Of a DNA stretch of 64,000 bases, positions 8,498 to 17,303 are shown one piece after another (position 1 is the stretch's first letter; each line of letters begins with the position of its first letter). The translations under genes were made by a program, and so were the position numbers. A model generated the notes under the pieces. That model was not told the origin of the DNA and did no database searches. It was given only the letters and a program-made list of their open reading frames with translations. Source of the DNA: Leptospirales bacterium (GTDB lineage Bacteria; Spirochaetota; Leptospiria; Leptospirales; Leptonemataceae); NCBI GenBank assembly GCA_019694685.1, contig JAIBBM010000022.1, positions 1-64,000 on the forward strand. The letters are read 5' to 3'.

Positions 8498-9727
8498 ATG
8501 GGTCTAGATTACAAAAGCATCCGGCAGGACTTTCCAATCCTGCAAACTATGATGAATGGAAAGCCCCTGGTTTTCCTGGACAGCGCGGCCAGTTCCCAAA
8601 AGCCGCAGAGAGTCATTGACGCGTTCGAAGATTACTATCGCTGTCGCAACGCAAACATTCACAGGGGCGCCTATCGTCTATCTTATGAAGCCACAGACCT
8701 TTATGATGGGACACGCAAGAAGATGGCTGCTTTTCTTGGAGCAGAGAGTCCGGATGAAATCATCTTCACGCGCAACACGACGGAAAGCATCAACCTTGTA
8801 GCCTATAGCTGGGGTCTGAGCAATTTGAAGCCGGGGGATGAAGTGCTTGTTTCAGAGCTGGAGCATCATTCCAATCTCGTGCCGTGGATGATTGCCGCAA
8901 AGAAAACTGGTGCCGTACTGAAGCATTTACCACTTACAGAAGACCATAAGTACGACTATTCTAAGATCGATTCTGTGCTTTCTCCGAAAACTCGCATGGT
9001 CGCCCTGGCGCATATGTCCAATGCAGTAGGGACGATACACGACATTGAGCTCCTTGCAAAAAAAGCTCATGCTGTAGGTGCGCTGTTCTCTGTGGATGGT
9101 GCGCAGGGCGCCTGTCATTTACCGGTGGATGTGCGAAAGATAGATTGCGATTTCTATTCTCTCAGCGCTCACAAGATGCTTGGTCCAACGGGTGTCGGGG
9201 TCCTCTATGGCAAGCGGAAGCTTCTCGAAGGCATGGATCCCTTTCTGGGTGGCGGAGATATGATCCTCACAGTACAGAAGGATTCGTATCTTCCGGCAGA
9301 ACTTCCCATGAAATTTGAAGCGGGCACTCCGAACATCGCAGGCGTAGTTGCTTTTGCTATCGCGCTCGAGTATCTCAGGCAGGCGGGTCTCTCCAATATT
9401 CACCAGCATGAGCAAGAAATAGTTCGTTATGCTGTAGAAGAGATGAAACGAGTCCAGGGGGTTACCCTGTACGGCACGTCTGATTTCGCTTCGCGCGGAG
9501 GCGTTGTTTCTTTCAATGTAGACGGAGTGCATCCTCATGACGTCGGCAGCATCCTGGATGAGGAAGGAATCGCGGTTCGCGCGGGTCATCATTGTTGCGA
9601 ACCCTTTATGCGAAAGCTGGACATCAGTGGGACGGTTCGCGCCAGCTTCTATCTGTACAATGGGCCGGAGGACGTGGATGCGCTCATTCGCGGAATCAAG
9701 AGAGTCAAAGAAATCTTTAAGAAATAA
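8498..9727 (+). CDS. sufS: Cysteine desulfurase SufS
   Basis: A 409-residue group II PLP-dependent cysteine desulfurase that supplies sulfane sulphur for cluster assembly. The fold-type I features are seen: NTTESINLVA, LEHHSNLVPW, the PLP-lysine box SLSAHKMLGPTG (K226) and the catalytic cysteine loop RAGHHCCEP (C366). The ATG at 8498 gives the family N-terminus (MGLDYKSIRQDFPIL). A longer frame from 8381 runs through the Rieske gene and is spurious. It is the last gene of the suf cluster. No sufE or sufU is present nearby, so the sulphur acceptor is encoded elsewhere or replaced. Confidence 0.96.
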   Translation: MGLDYKSIRQDFPILQTMMNGKPLVFLDSAASSQKPQRVIDAFEDYYRCRNANIHRGAYRLSYEATDLYDGTRKKMAAFLGAESPDEIIFTRNTTESINLVAYSWGLSNLKPGDEVLVSELEHHSNLVPWMIAAKKTGAVLKHLPLTEDHKYDYSKIDSVLSPKTRMVALAHMSNAVGTIHDIELLAKKAHAVGALFSVDGAQGACHLPVDVRKIDCDFYSLSAHKMLGPTGVGVLYGKRKLLEGMDPFLGGGDMILTVQKDSYLPAELPMKFEAGTPNIAGVVAFAIALEYLRQAGLSNIHQHEQEIVRYAVEEMKRVQGVTLYGTSDFASRGGVVSFNVDGVHPHDVGSILDEEGIAVRAGHHCCEPFMRKLDISGTVRASFYLYNGPEDVDALIRGIKRVKEIFKK

Positions 9728-9798
9728 TGTTTTCAACATGAAGGCCTGGCCTGATAGTTCGTTATTTGAACCATCACATCAAAACGGGGGAATCTCCA

Positions 9799-10119
9799 AT
9801 GCGAACTTTCTTGTTCATCGCAATCTTTGCAGGGTTTACAACAGCTCTCCTGGCTCGCGAAATTCAATTTGACGTTACCAACGAAACGGCTCAGAAAATT
9901 ACGACTCTCACGGCACTCGAGAAAGGCGCGAATCGTCGCATTCCACTCTTTGTTGGAAAGGGAATTAAGCCAGGCATCACCGCAACCGTAGTGTGGGCCA
10001 CTTTCGCAGAGGAAGGCGATTGTCTGTGGACTGTGCAGGCAAAATTCGAGAACGGTACACTTTCGAAGCCGGTGGCCGTAGATTTCTGCAAGCAAAAAGA
10101 ATTCTCGATCAAAGAATAG
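9799..10119 (+). CDS. Small secreted two-cysteine protein
   Basis: A 106-residue protein with a cleavable signal peptide (MRTFLFIAIFAGFTTALLA). The mature part is about 88 residues and predicted beta-rich, with two cysteines in CLWTVQAKF and DFCKQKEF contexts. The ATG at 9799 follows a GGGGG tract 8 bases upstream. I do not recognise a named family. It resembles the product at 19669-19992 in length, cysteine positions and ending, so the two are probably distant paralogues. It likely acts in the periplasm or outside the cell. Its job is unknown. Confidence 0.75.
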   Translation: MRTFLFIAIFAGFTTALLAREIQFDVTNETAQKITTLTALEKGANRRIPLFVGKGIKPGITATVVWATFAEEGDCLWTVQAKFENGTLSKPVAVDFCKQKEFSIKE

Positions 10120-10136
10120 GTTCCGAACGTGGTGTG

Positions 10137-10745
10137 ATGAGTGTAGACGCCGTCATCTTTGATCTGGGCAAAGTCCTGCTGGATTTTGACCTGGAGAAAT
10201 GCTTCAGCGTTCTATCGAGGAGCACCGGGGTTTCTGCGGACAGGGTCAGATCTGCCATGTTTTCGGAGAAAATGGTGGAGTTTGAACGCGGGGTGTTGAG
10301 CCCCGAGCAATTCTTCGAGCATGTATCTATCCAGATAGATGGAGCTGCAGATGGACCCACCATCCGGGAAGCTTTTGATGACATCTTTACAGCCATGAAT
10401 GAGAACATTCGTCTGGCAGAAATGCTTTCGCAGCGCGTGCCCGTGGGTCTTGTATCCAATACAAATCAGTCCCATTCTTCTTTTGTTGAGAAAAATTATA
10501 AATTCTTTCACATATTCAAGGCAAAGATCTACTCTCACGAACATGCTCTTCGCAAACCGGAGCCGGACATTTACCACAGAGCCATTGATCTTCTCGGCGT
10601 CCCTGCAGAACGTACTCTCTTCATTGACGACCTGGAAAAGAATATCGAGGGAGCGCGTGCCATTGGGATGGCCGTAGTCCATTTGCCACCCGGAAAGCCG
10701 TTGCTACCTGAATTGCAGGCCGCAGGCGTGCAAGGGATCGCATGA
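10137..10745 (+). CDS. HAD-IA hydrolase, YihX-like
   Basis: A 202-residue haloacid-dehalogenase-superfamily hydrolase. Motif I is VIFDLGKVLLDFD, in which the residue two after the nucleophilic aspartate is glycine. This matches the DLGNV form of YihX-type sugar-phosphate phosphatases. Motif II is LVSNTN, motif III lysine lies in RKPEPDIY, and motif IV is LFIDDLEKNI. The helical cap lies between motifs I and II. The ATG at 10137 is preferred over an upstream frame from 9993. It overlaps the following hydrolase gene by 4 bases. Its substrate is unproven; glucose-1-phosphate is the YihX precedent. Confidence 0.88.
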   Translation: MSVDAVIFDLGKVLLDFDLEKCFSVLSRSTGVSADRVRSAMFSEKMVEFERGVLSPEQFFEHVSIQIDGAADGPTIREAFDDIFTAMNENIRLAEMLSQRVPVGLVSNTNQSHSSFVEKNYKFFHIFKAKIYSHEHALRKPEPDIYHRAIDLLGVPAERTLFIDDLEKNIEGARAIGMAVVHLPPGKPLLPELQAAGVQGIA

Positions 10746-11620
10746 AGCGGCTCCTGGCGGTCATCTTGCCCGTGGCGTTGCTGGCTGCGGGTGCAGTTTA
10801 CTTTTCTTCTGCAATTCTCTATACCGGGAAATATGCTTGTTCGGAAGAGCATTTTGTATATTGCGGGGATCCTTCTTCTCTTGGTCTGGGCTTTGAAAAC
10901 ATCGAGTTTCGCACGTCCGACGATTTGATGATTCGCGGCTGGTGGATTCCGGGACGTGCCGGTGCTCCGGCGATCGTGGTAGTTCATGGTCGAGGCGTGG
11001 ATCGTCATGAAGGTCTTCGCTTTGCGCCCGCACTCCACTCTGCGGGCTTCAATGTTTTGTATATTGACCTGAGGAATTGCGGCCAGAGCCAGAAGGCCTT
11101 TAGTTCTATGGGCTATTATGAACGGCGCGACGTGCACGCAGCGGTGGATTACGCGGTGTCGCGCGGCATGCATTCGATTGGAGTGTTTGGTTTTTCCATG
11201 GGAGCGGCGACGTCCATCATGGCCATGTCAGAAGACTTGCGAATTCGCGCCGGGATCTTTGAAGGGGGATTTGCTTCTTTCTCTTCCGCGATCTCCGACG
11301 CCGCATGGCAGGACTACAAAATTCCACGTTATCCGCTTTTGCCATTGGTTGGGGCTCTGGTTTCCCTTCGCGCCAGAATGAACACAGAAGAAATTGTTCC
11401 GGTCAAGATGATCTCGGAGATTTCGCCGAGGCCAGTATTCATTATACACGGCACTGCGGACGTGCGAGTTTTGCCTCACAATGGAGAGGAACTCTATGCT
11501 GCTGCTCGGGAGCCAAAGTGGTACTGGGTTGTGCCGGGTGGGAGACATACACGCGCCTGGCAGGCGGACAGAGCTCAGGCGGAAGCAAAGGTAACCGAGT
11601 TTTTTCTCAAATATCTGTAG
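10742..11620 (+). CDS. Membrane-anchored alpha/beta hydrolase
   Basis: A 292-residue serine hydrolase with one N-terminal hydrophobic helix (LLAVILPVALLAAGAVYF) that anchors or exports it. The catalytic domain resembles the ABHD13/BAAT-like group. The oxyanion region is VVVHGRGVDRHEG, the nucleophile elbow is GFSMGAATS, the acid lies in IHGTADVRVLP, and the histidine in GGRHTRAW. It is translationally coupled to the HAD gene (ATGA overlap). It ends 4 bases before the convergent cyclase gene. The substrate is unknown; an ester or acyl group is likely. Confidence 0.88.
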   Translation: MKRLLAVILPVALLAAGAVYFSSAILYTGKYACSEEHFVYCGDPSSLGLGFENIEFRTSDDLMIRGWWIPGRAGAPAIVVVHGRGVDRHEGLRFAPALHSAGFNVLYIDLRNCGQSQKAFSSMGYYERRDVHAAVDYAVSRGMHSIGVFGFSMGAATSIMAMSEDLRIRAGIFEGGFASFSSAISDAAWQDYKIPRYPLLPLVGALVSLRARMNTEEIVPVKMISEISPRPVFIIHGTADVRVLPHNGEELYAAAREPKWYWVVPGGRHTRAWQADRAQAEAKVTEFFLKYL

Positions 11621-11624
11621 GATA

Positions 11625-13322
11625 TCAACTATCTGCAGGGGCGGAGTTCATGGCCTCAAGTTCGTATACGCTGATTTCTTTTGCTTTCCCTTTGACTTTG
11701 ATTCGATAGCTTTGCGTGACTCGAAGGTCATCTTTTACGCGCTCAAAGACTCTGTCTGAAATCAAGATGGATCCTACAGGTGCGTTTTTCTCAATGCGCG
11801 ACGCAGTATTGACTGTGTCTCCAATTGCAGTCCAGTCTTTGCGTTCGTCTGTGCCGATGTTTGCCATGATCACATTGCCGCAATGAATCCCAATTCGCGC
11901 CCGGACCGGCGGCTCTTTAGCTTCGATTCTGAAACGGTTCACTTCTGCGAACGTATTCTGAATTTCGAGAGCTGCCTTGCATGCAGGAAGTGGATCCGCG
12001 AAAACCGCCATGACAGCGTCTCCCATAAACTTGTCCACGCTACCGCCCGCTTCTTTGATATGCCTTACCATGATGCTCAGAGCCATATTCAACATTTCAA
12101 CGACCACATGAGGACGCATGCTCTCCGACATTTCTGTGAATCCGGCAAGGTCCGCAAAGAAGATGGTCTGATCTCTCACCTCTTCGGGCAGCTCCGTTCT
12201 TCCAAGCTCGACTGTCTCGCGGGCCTTCATTAACACAAGCTGGGGTATATAAGGTTCTATAATGTTGTGAAACTTTAAGTTCCCGATCAAACTGCCTTCG
12301 TTGAGTTTGGGGGCCGCAGAGTCGGAAATAGCGATTTCCTGCCAGAGAGTACTCACTACACCTTTGTCCGTCACATATCCGCTAACGTTGAATAGGATTC
12401 TTTCTGTGCGCGAAAGGTTCTCCAAATACACTCTGTGGTTTAAGAATTTCTGAGTGACTCGAATTCCCTGAGGACCGCGAAACAGTTCTGCAACAAATCG
12501 CTGAGGAACAAGCGTCTTGAACATGTCCGGAGTTTCGAGCGGGATGGCCAGCCTCTTGAGCATGCTTCTCGATACGGCCAGAATGTGTCCATCCAGGTCG
12601 AAACGCACGGCTGATAGATCGATCTGCTGAAATAGATTCCAGGTAATGGCAAGAAGTTCCTTATTCTGCCTGAGAAGCCGTAGAGGTTCTGAGCGTGCGT
12701 TGCCGAATAGATTCAGAGGTACGTCTATGCGCGCCACTGTGGTGTCCCCTTGCGTGAAGATTTGAAAATTGGCGGGATCTACACCCATTCCACGGAGACT
12801 CACCATCACCATCGGGAGCCCCAGACCCGCGCCTTCCTGATATGCATCTTCATCATCGAAGTAAGCGGCCAGGCTCATGGTTTCCTTCGCACGTTCGAGT
12901 GCGAGGTGAATGCGACTCATTTCGATTTCAGATGGAGCTCCGTCGTTTTCGATTTGAATTCTAAAAACATCCCCTGCGAACTTTCCGGATGCCTTGATGT
13001 AAATGTTTTCCTGTCTGCATAGATGCGCGAAATTCTCTGCGCGATGCGCCTCAATTTCTGCGCGAAACAATTTCAGCCAGTCATGATACGGTAAGTCATC
13101 GAGACCGAGTTTGGCCACAACGTACTTGCTGTAGGCTCTTTTGTACAGTGCTTTCAGGGCATTTCCGCACAACTCATATACAATGGCGTTGAGAGGTCCG
13201 CGAAGCGAAACAGGATCCACTGCATCCGCGAGGCGATTGACCGCGTCGCGCAAAGCACTGATTTCTTCCGAGAAGAGATCGTAGAGTCTGATTTCGAATT
13301 CGAGTGTCGATTGTTGCAGCAT
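11625..13322 (-). CDS. HATPase-like/PAS-like/class III adenylate cyclase fusion
   Basis: A 565-residue soluble signalling enzyme. Residues 1-205 form an HATPase-like domain: N-box YELCGNALKALYKRA near 49-63, IENDG at 125-129, and G2 box EGAGLGL at 163-169. There is a helical insert between the first two. Residues about 215-335 look PAS-like (DLDGHILAVSRSML). Residues 380-560 are a class III cyclase with metal aspartates D390 (FFADLAGFT) and D434 (DKFMGDAVMAVF), the adenine-selecting K431, and AIGDTVNTASRIE. All catalytic residues are present, so cAMP synthesis is likely. No phospho-accepting histidine domain is visible, so the HATPase part probably senses or regulates. It lies downstream of the HDOD gene by 5 bases. 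Confidence 0.9.
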   Translation of the reverse strand: MLQQSTLEFEIRLYDLFSEEISALRDAVNRLADAVDPVSLRGPLNAIVYELCGNALKALYKRAYSKYVVAKLGLDDLPYHDWLKLFRAEIEAHRAENFAHLCRQENIYIKASGKFAGDVFRIQIENDGAPSEIEMSRIHLALERAKETMSLAAYFDDEDAYQEGAGLGLPMVMVSLRGMGVDPANFQIFTQGDTTVARIDVPLNLFGNARSEPLRLLRQNKELLAITWNLFQQIDLSAVRFDLDGHILAVSRSMLKRLAIPLETPDMFKTLVPQRFVAELFRGPQGIRVTQKFLNHRVYLENLSRTERILFNVSGYVTDKGVVSTLWQEIAISDSAAPKLNEGSLIGNLKFHNIIEPYIPQLVLMKARETVELGRTELPEEVRDQTIFFADLAGFTEMSESMRPHVVVEMLNMALSIMVRHIKEAGGSVDKFMGDAVMAVFADPLPACKAALEIQNTFAEVNRFRIEAKEPPVRARIGIHCGNVIMANIGTDERKDWTAIGDTVNTASRIEKNAPVGSILISDRVFERVKDDLRVTQSYRIKVKGKAKEISVYELEAMNSAPADS

Positions 13323-13327
13323 ATAAA

Positions 13328-14191
13328 TTATAGGATCGTGATGAAGAAGTTATAGAATTCGTCTTTCGGAATGTTCTCTCTGAACTCGGAGAGGTAGAAG
13401 GATCGCGTATCCGAATCCATTCCTAGAGCATCAAAGAATTTAGAGATTTCGTGTTCTATTCCAGACAGAGGCGCGCCGTAGCCATAAAGTCTTGCCAGAT
13501 AGTTCGCGCATGCAACAATCTGCACGAGCGCTCGCGATGATTCGTCCATTCCTTCCGGCGGAGTCAGAGCGTCGAGTCCGTGGGTGCTGAGAATCCATCG
13601 GTAGATCTGCGGAAGATTCCAGGTCATGGCCGCCTTTTCACCAATGTCGCGATGAGAGAAACCAAAGATCTGTTTTTCTGCCTGGCTAAAAGGAACTCCT
13701 CGCTCTACCAGGTGAATCACTTCAATGTAATGCGATCGATCGAGGGAATTCATGATTACTTTGCCCAGGTCATGCAGGAGTCCTCCTACAAATGCATCCT
13801 CTTCCAGATTCTTTAACTTCAGTTTCACGGCGATGCTTCGTGCTATCACTCCCGTGATGACGGCGTGTTCGCTCACATATTTTCTAAAACGTGCGTAGTT
13901 CCCTGACTGAAACATTCCTTGGGAGCTGGCAACCGTTGCAAGGGTGCGAATCACTCGAAATCCAAGCAGAGAAATTGCAATCTGAATGGATCTGATTTCT
14001 TTCCCCCTGGAGTAAAGCGGCGAGTTGGCGGCTTTTAGAATCAGAGTACTGATGTTTTCATCCGCTTTGATGATCTTTTCAAGATCTCTGAAGCCAACTT
14101 CTGAATCATCGGTCAGCTGCATGAGGGCGCTGATGATCTGGGGCTGTATGGGGAGCCGCGTTTGTCTGAGGTCTACCTGGGAGATGCTCAT
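13328..14191 (-). CDS. HDOD-domain signalling protein
   Basis: A 287-residue HDOD-domain protein. The domain runs from LPIQPQIISALMQLTDDSEVG through LILKAANSPLYSRGKEIRSI and ISLLGFRVIRTLA to GGLLHDLGKVIMNS, ending at FSHRDIGEKAAMTWNLP. The HD pair is retained in LLHDLGK, although HDOD proteins usually lack phosphohydrolase activity and act as signalling scaffolds. It lies 5 bases upstream of the HATPase-cyclase gene, and the two are probably one operon. This suggests a joint role in signal output. Confidence 0.9.
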   Translation of the reverse strand: MSISQVDLRQTRLPIQPQIISALMQLTDDSEVGFRDLEKIIKADENISTLILKAANSPLYSRGKEIRSIQIAISLLGFRVIRTLATVASSQGMFQSGNYARFRKYVSEHAVITGVIARSIAVKLKLKNLEEDAFVGGLLHDLGKVIMNSLDRSHYIEVIHLVERGVPFSQAEKQIFGFSHRDIGEKAAMTWNLPQIYRWILSTHGLDALTPPEGMDESSRALVQIVACANYLARLYGYGAPLSGIEHEISKFFDALGMDSDTRSFYLSEFRENIPKDEFYNFFITIL

Positions 14192-14260
14192 TGATTCCTC
14201 ATACCTTTAAGATGCACGCTTCGAAGGTTTGGTTCTTGCGGCTGAGTCCGTCAACCAAAA

Positions 14261-15535
14261 TCATAGTGGAGGAGCAGGGTAGACTGGACCAGAGTATGGA
14301 ATGTAATGATCGAACGGGAAAACAGGAGAAAGAAAACAAATCCGGGCCCACACCAGGAAAGACAATGCGCAAAGGAGAAGTACAAAGGCCTTCCAGGATG
14401 TGTCCGTCTTTGTTTCTGACCTGGCCAGAATCACTGCAGGCACGAGGGCCGTGAACATTCTTCCTACGTTTTCAAAGATGCCCCAGAAATACTGAAAATC
14501 CGCAATGCAGATGCTCAGGACCACGAATAGCGCGGCCAGTCTAAATGGAGTGCTGATCTTTTGTAGATCTGCAAGTTTGAATCCGCGGAGAGCCGTCCAG
14601 GCGGATACCGGGAGGAGAAGGATCAAAAGCCATTTGGCAGATACTTTAAAGATCTCAACTATTGGGAAAGGCTTCATTCTCAAAAGATCCGCCGTTTGGG
14701 AAGCAACTCCTCTGATTCCAAGGAGAGGAGAAAGGAACGTAGACAGAATGCTTGCAGGCACCATGCCATGAGCCCTGAATAGATACAGCTGCCAGCAGAC
14801 CATAGGTACGAGGGAGCCAGCCACAACGACGCACAATTTCCAGTCTTTGCGCAACAGTGCCCAGAGTCCGTACGGGAACAGTATGAACAAAGACGATTCC
14901 TTGGTCATAACAGCCAGGGAAAAAAAGATCCACGCAAGTAGACTCGCGGCCACAGAATTTTTTCGCGAAAAGTAAATCCCAATGATCGCAAGTGAAATCA
15001 TCACCGCGTCGCTGACTAGAAACGCAAATGACTGCAAAACAAAAGGAGAAACCGCAAGAAGTAGAGTCCAGCTTCTTCTTTCATCCGGCAGCAGGTGCCA
15101 GAAGCAGATCAATCCTCCCACAATGGAGAGTACTTGAACCAGAATCATACCGTATGCAGTGCCGCGGTTTCCCATCCACGAAAACAACGACGCAAGAAAC
15201 GGATAACCTGCGCGCGGGGCCCTGTATGCGTTGCTGAACCCGACAGGCCACTGGCCTTTCTTCCACATCGTGCTCGCATAATAGTAGAAGATCTGCCCAT
15301 CGTATCCGTTGCCGCCATTTGCTTCGTTCCCGCGAAATCGAATGGCAGAGGTAGGAGTCAGGTCCTGGTTTTGCGCTATGTATCTATGCCCAAAGCGAAT
15401 GAGCGCTGTGCTATCAAAATCATATCGCGCGACAATCGCAAGGCAAGCAGTCCCTGCATACAATGCGAAGAGGAGTGGAGCCGCACGGACAGACCGCAGT
15501 GCAGTCAGAAGGCCTGCCTGGTTCACGGATTTCAA
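14261..15535 (-). CDS. GT-C type membrane glycosyltransferase
   Basis: A 424-residue protein with about 10 hydrophobic helices. An extracytoplasmic loop after helix 1 contains YDGQIFYYYAS and AYRAPRAGYPFLASLFSW. This pattern belongs to the AZOBR_p60025-type cell-surface glycopolymer formation proteins, a GT-C (polyprenyl-phosphate-sugar dependent) group. Acidic residues in the first loop probably include the catalytic one. It overlaps the upstream GT2 gene by 4 bases. GT2 would make the lipid-linked sugar and this protein would transfer it to an envelope polymer. That division of labour is inferred from context. Confidence 0.8.
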   Translation of the reverse strand: MKSVNQAGLLTALRSVRAAPLLFALYAGTACLAIVARYDFDSTALIRFGHRYIAQNQDLTPTSAIRFRGNEANGGNGYDGQIFYYYASTMWKKGQWPVGFSNAYRAPRAGYPFLASLFSWMGNRGTAYGMILVQVLSIVGGLICFWHLLPDERRSWTLLLAVSPFVLQSFAFLVSDAVMISLAIIGIYFSRKNSVAASLLAWIFFSLAVMTKESSLFILFPYGLWALLRKDWKLCVVVAGSLVPMVCWQLYLFRAHGMVPASILSTFLSPLLGIRGVASQTADLLRMKPFPIVEIFKVSAKWLLILLLPVSAWTALRGFKLADLQKISTPFRLAALFVVLSICIADFQYFWGIFENVGRMFTALVPAVILARSETKTDTSWKAFVLLLCALSFLVWARICFLSPVFPFDHYIPYSGPVYPAPPL

Positions 15536-16257
15536 GATGCCGCAGCCTTTCCTTTCGTGGAGATCAGGTACATTCCGAATTTCATGGCCTGCTTGAGAAC
15601 GCGGCTGTTAAAGGAAGAATTGGAAAAGACATAACGGATTGCAATTTCGCCCGGTTTCATTCCTGCGCGCACGCACAATGCCAGAGCTTCCATATGAAAA
15701 TCAAACGCTTTGGATTTTAATTCCGTTGCGGAAATCAAAAGTCCCGCTCTGTGCGAATAACGTCTAAATCCACTGGTGCAGTCGGAAAGTCCAGGACCCA
15801 GGCGAAAGTAAGAGGGAGTGAGTGCGTAGTTTACAACCAGAGCGGCGCACCTGGAGATGACACGTCTGTAAAAAGGCACGTTCTCTACCTGTTTGCGCGC
15901 GCCTATCACCACATCGAGTGACGAATCCGCCGCGAGGAAATCCGGGATTGCGTCCGGATCATGAGACATTCCAGCGTCCATGGTGATGAATTGATCGTAT
16001 CCGTTTTCTACTCCATAGCGGAAGCCGTCCTGCAGGCCCTTCGGGATATGAGTCGATTTTTCATGCGTTACTACGTTCAGTTTATGAGCATGCTTTCCGC
16101 TGCTGCACTCAGCCTGGATGGTGCGCAGGATCTCTGGCGTGCGATCACGGCTTCCGTCATTGGTTACGGATACATCCGCGTGTTTGAGAGTCTTTGTTAC
16201 GACTTCGTAAATAGTCGATTCTTCGTTGTATGCGGGGATGATGATGAGAGTTTTCAT
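15532..16257 (-). CDS. Family 2 glycosyltransferase, DPM1-like
   Basis: A 241-residue GT-A-fold glycosyltransferase resembling polyprenol-phosphate mannose or glucose synthases. The opening LIIIPAYNEESTIYEVV, the nucleotide site SVTNDGSRDRTPEIL and the later DCTSGFRRYSH and SKAFDFHMEAL segments fit GT2. The metal-binding region reads TMDAGMSHDPDAIP, where most DPM-like enzymes have Asp-Ala-Asp, so the third position is glycine. It has no C-terminal membrane domain. It is the partner of the GT-C gene (4-base overlap) and itself overlaps the preceding hydrolase by 4 bases. Confidence 0.88.
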   Translation of the reverse strand: MKTLIIIPAYNEESTIYEVVTKTLKHADVSVTNDGSRDRTPEILRTIQAECSSGKHAHKLNVVTHEKSTHIPKGLQDGFRYGVENGYDQFITMDAGMSHDPDAIPDFLAADSSLDVVIGARKQVENVPFYRRVISRCAALVVNYALTPSYFRLGPGLSDCTSGFRRYSHRAGLLISATELKSKAFDFHMEALALCVRAGMKPGEIAIRYVFSNSSFNSRVLKQAMKFGMYLISTKGKAAAS

Positions 16258-17249
16258 TTTTTGAGATCGTCTATGAATCGATTGAGTTCTTTATCAATCA
16301 GATCCTTGTCTGTTGGAATCCATTTGCTAAACATGATGTGATCTCCGTCTGCAACTGCAACAGAGCGGTTGTAAGGAGATGGTCTGGTAAACTTACCAAA
16401 TTGATGAAATCCTTCTAGCATAGCCGGAACGCTCGCTGCTGTGTCCTGTTCGTTTTCATTTTTGTAATAGTAGATCATCAATACAGGAGCAGTGACTCGA
16501 CCGAATGTGTGCTCACCGGACACCGCTTTTTTGAGTCTTGCCAGAGACTGGATGGAAGAGAAATATTGTTTTTCATACCAGTAGTTTTCAAAGCCCGGGC
16601 TGCGTTTGTCTTTCACGTCGTCTGGTTTTTTAGTTACGTCGCGAATTTTTCCGCCGCCAAATACTTCTGCGAGTTTTCCACCGCCTGGAACGCTCGCAAT
16701 ATTTGCCTCTTTCCTCACGAACTCATAGAAAGGGGAAGCAATAATGAGAGCGTAGAGCTTATCCGGATGCTCTGCTGCCAGATGTGTGGCTAGAAGAGCG
16801 CCCATGCTGGTTCCAACGATGATGATTTTGTCTCCGAGCGCAGGCATCATCTGTAGTGCCTCTTCGCTTTCGTCCAGATAATCTGTGTAAGATACAGAGG
16901 CCTGGTCTTCCATGTTCGTTCCGTGTCCAGGCAGACGAACGTAGTACGTATTTGCGTGAAGTTTGTTTGCGAATCGGTCGATCGACTCTTCTCCCTCTGC
17001 CCTGGATGCTCCGTAGCCATGAAGATAAAGGATTGCATATTCTGTTTTTGGCCCAAATCGATTCAGCTTTTCTTCACAGCCGGGACGAGCACCCTTCTCC
17101 TTACTCTGCTTGAGCTTCATGGCATAGAAAGAGTCAAAGTCTGCGGGGAGAGAATGAGGCTGATAGTGATAGCCTGGACGAGGAATGATGACCGCCCCAA
17201 GGATGACAAATACTCCCAGAGTGGAGAATAAGGCGATTTTCCTGCGCAT
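16254..17249 (-). CDS. Membrane-anchored alpha/beta hydrolase (lipase-like)
   Basis: A 331-residue serine hydrolase with an N-terminal hydrophobic anchor (ALFSTLGVFVILGAVII). It has the monoglyceride-lipase-like core: ILYLHGYGASRAEG, YVRLPGHGTNMED, the nucleophile elbow VGTSMGALLATHLA, and a late histidine in DGDHIMFSKW. ATG 17249 (MRRKIALF) is chosen over 17282, whose extra 11 residues are Cys/Arg-rich and lack homology. It heads a probable three-gene unit with the GT2 and GT-C genes through 4-base overlaps. It is divergent from the GH31 gene across 88 bp holding two inverted repeats. Substrate unknown. Confidence 0.87.
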   Translation of the reverse strand: MRRKIALFSTLGVFVILGAVIIPRPGYHYQPHSLPADFDSFYAMKLKQSKEKGARPGCEEKLNRFGPKTEYAILYLHGYGASRAEGEESIDRFANKLHANTYYVRLPGHGTNMEDQASVSYTDYLDESEEALQMMPALGDKIIIVGTSMGALLATHLAAEHPDKLYALIIASPFYEFVRKEANIASVPGGGKLAEVFGGGKIRDVTKKPDDVKDKRSPGFENYWYEKQYFSSIQSLARLKKAVSGEHTFGRVTAPVLMIYYYKNENEQDTAASVPAMLEGFHQFGKFTRPSPYNRSVAVADGDHIMFSKWIPTDKDLIDKELNRFIDDLKK

Positions 17250-17253
17250 ACAA

Positions 17254-17298
17254 CAGGCGGGCCTGCGCGCGTGCCATGGCAACCAAAAAGCCCGCCTG
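17254..17298. repeat. Inverted repeat between hydrolase and GH31 genes
   Basis: A perfect 9-bp inverted repeat, CAGGCGGGC (17254-17262) and GCCCGCCTG (17290-17298). Its 27-base centre contains the palindrome TGCCATGGCA (17272-17281). It starts 4 bases from the minus-strand hydrolase start codon. It may be an operator or a 5' leader structure. Confidence 0.5.
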
Positions 17299-17303
17299 CA
17301 TTG

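Noticed and set aside
9765..9784. FNR-like half sites before the small secreted gene
   Set aside because: TTGA and ATCAA occur, but the spacing is too long for an FNR or CRP site.
10571..11173. A 200-codon minus-strand frame
   Set aside because: It is antisense to the HAD and alpha/beta hydrolase genes, both of which have complete motifs.
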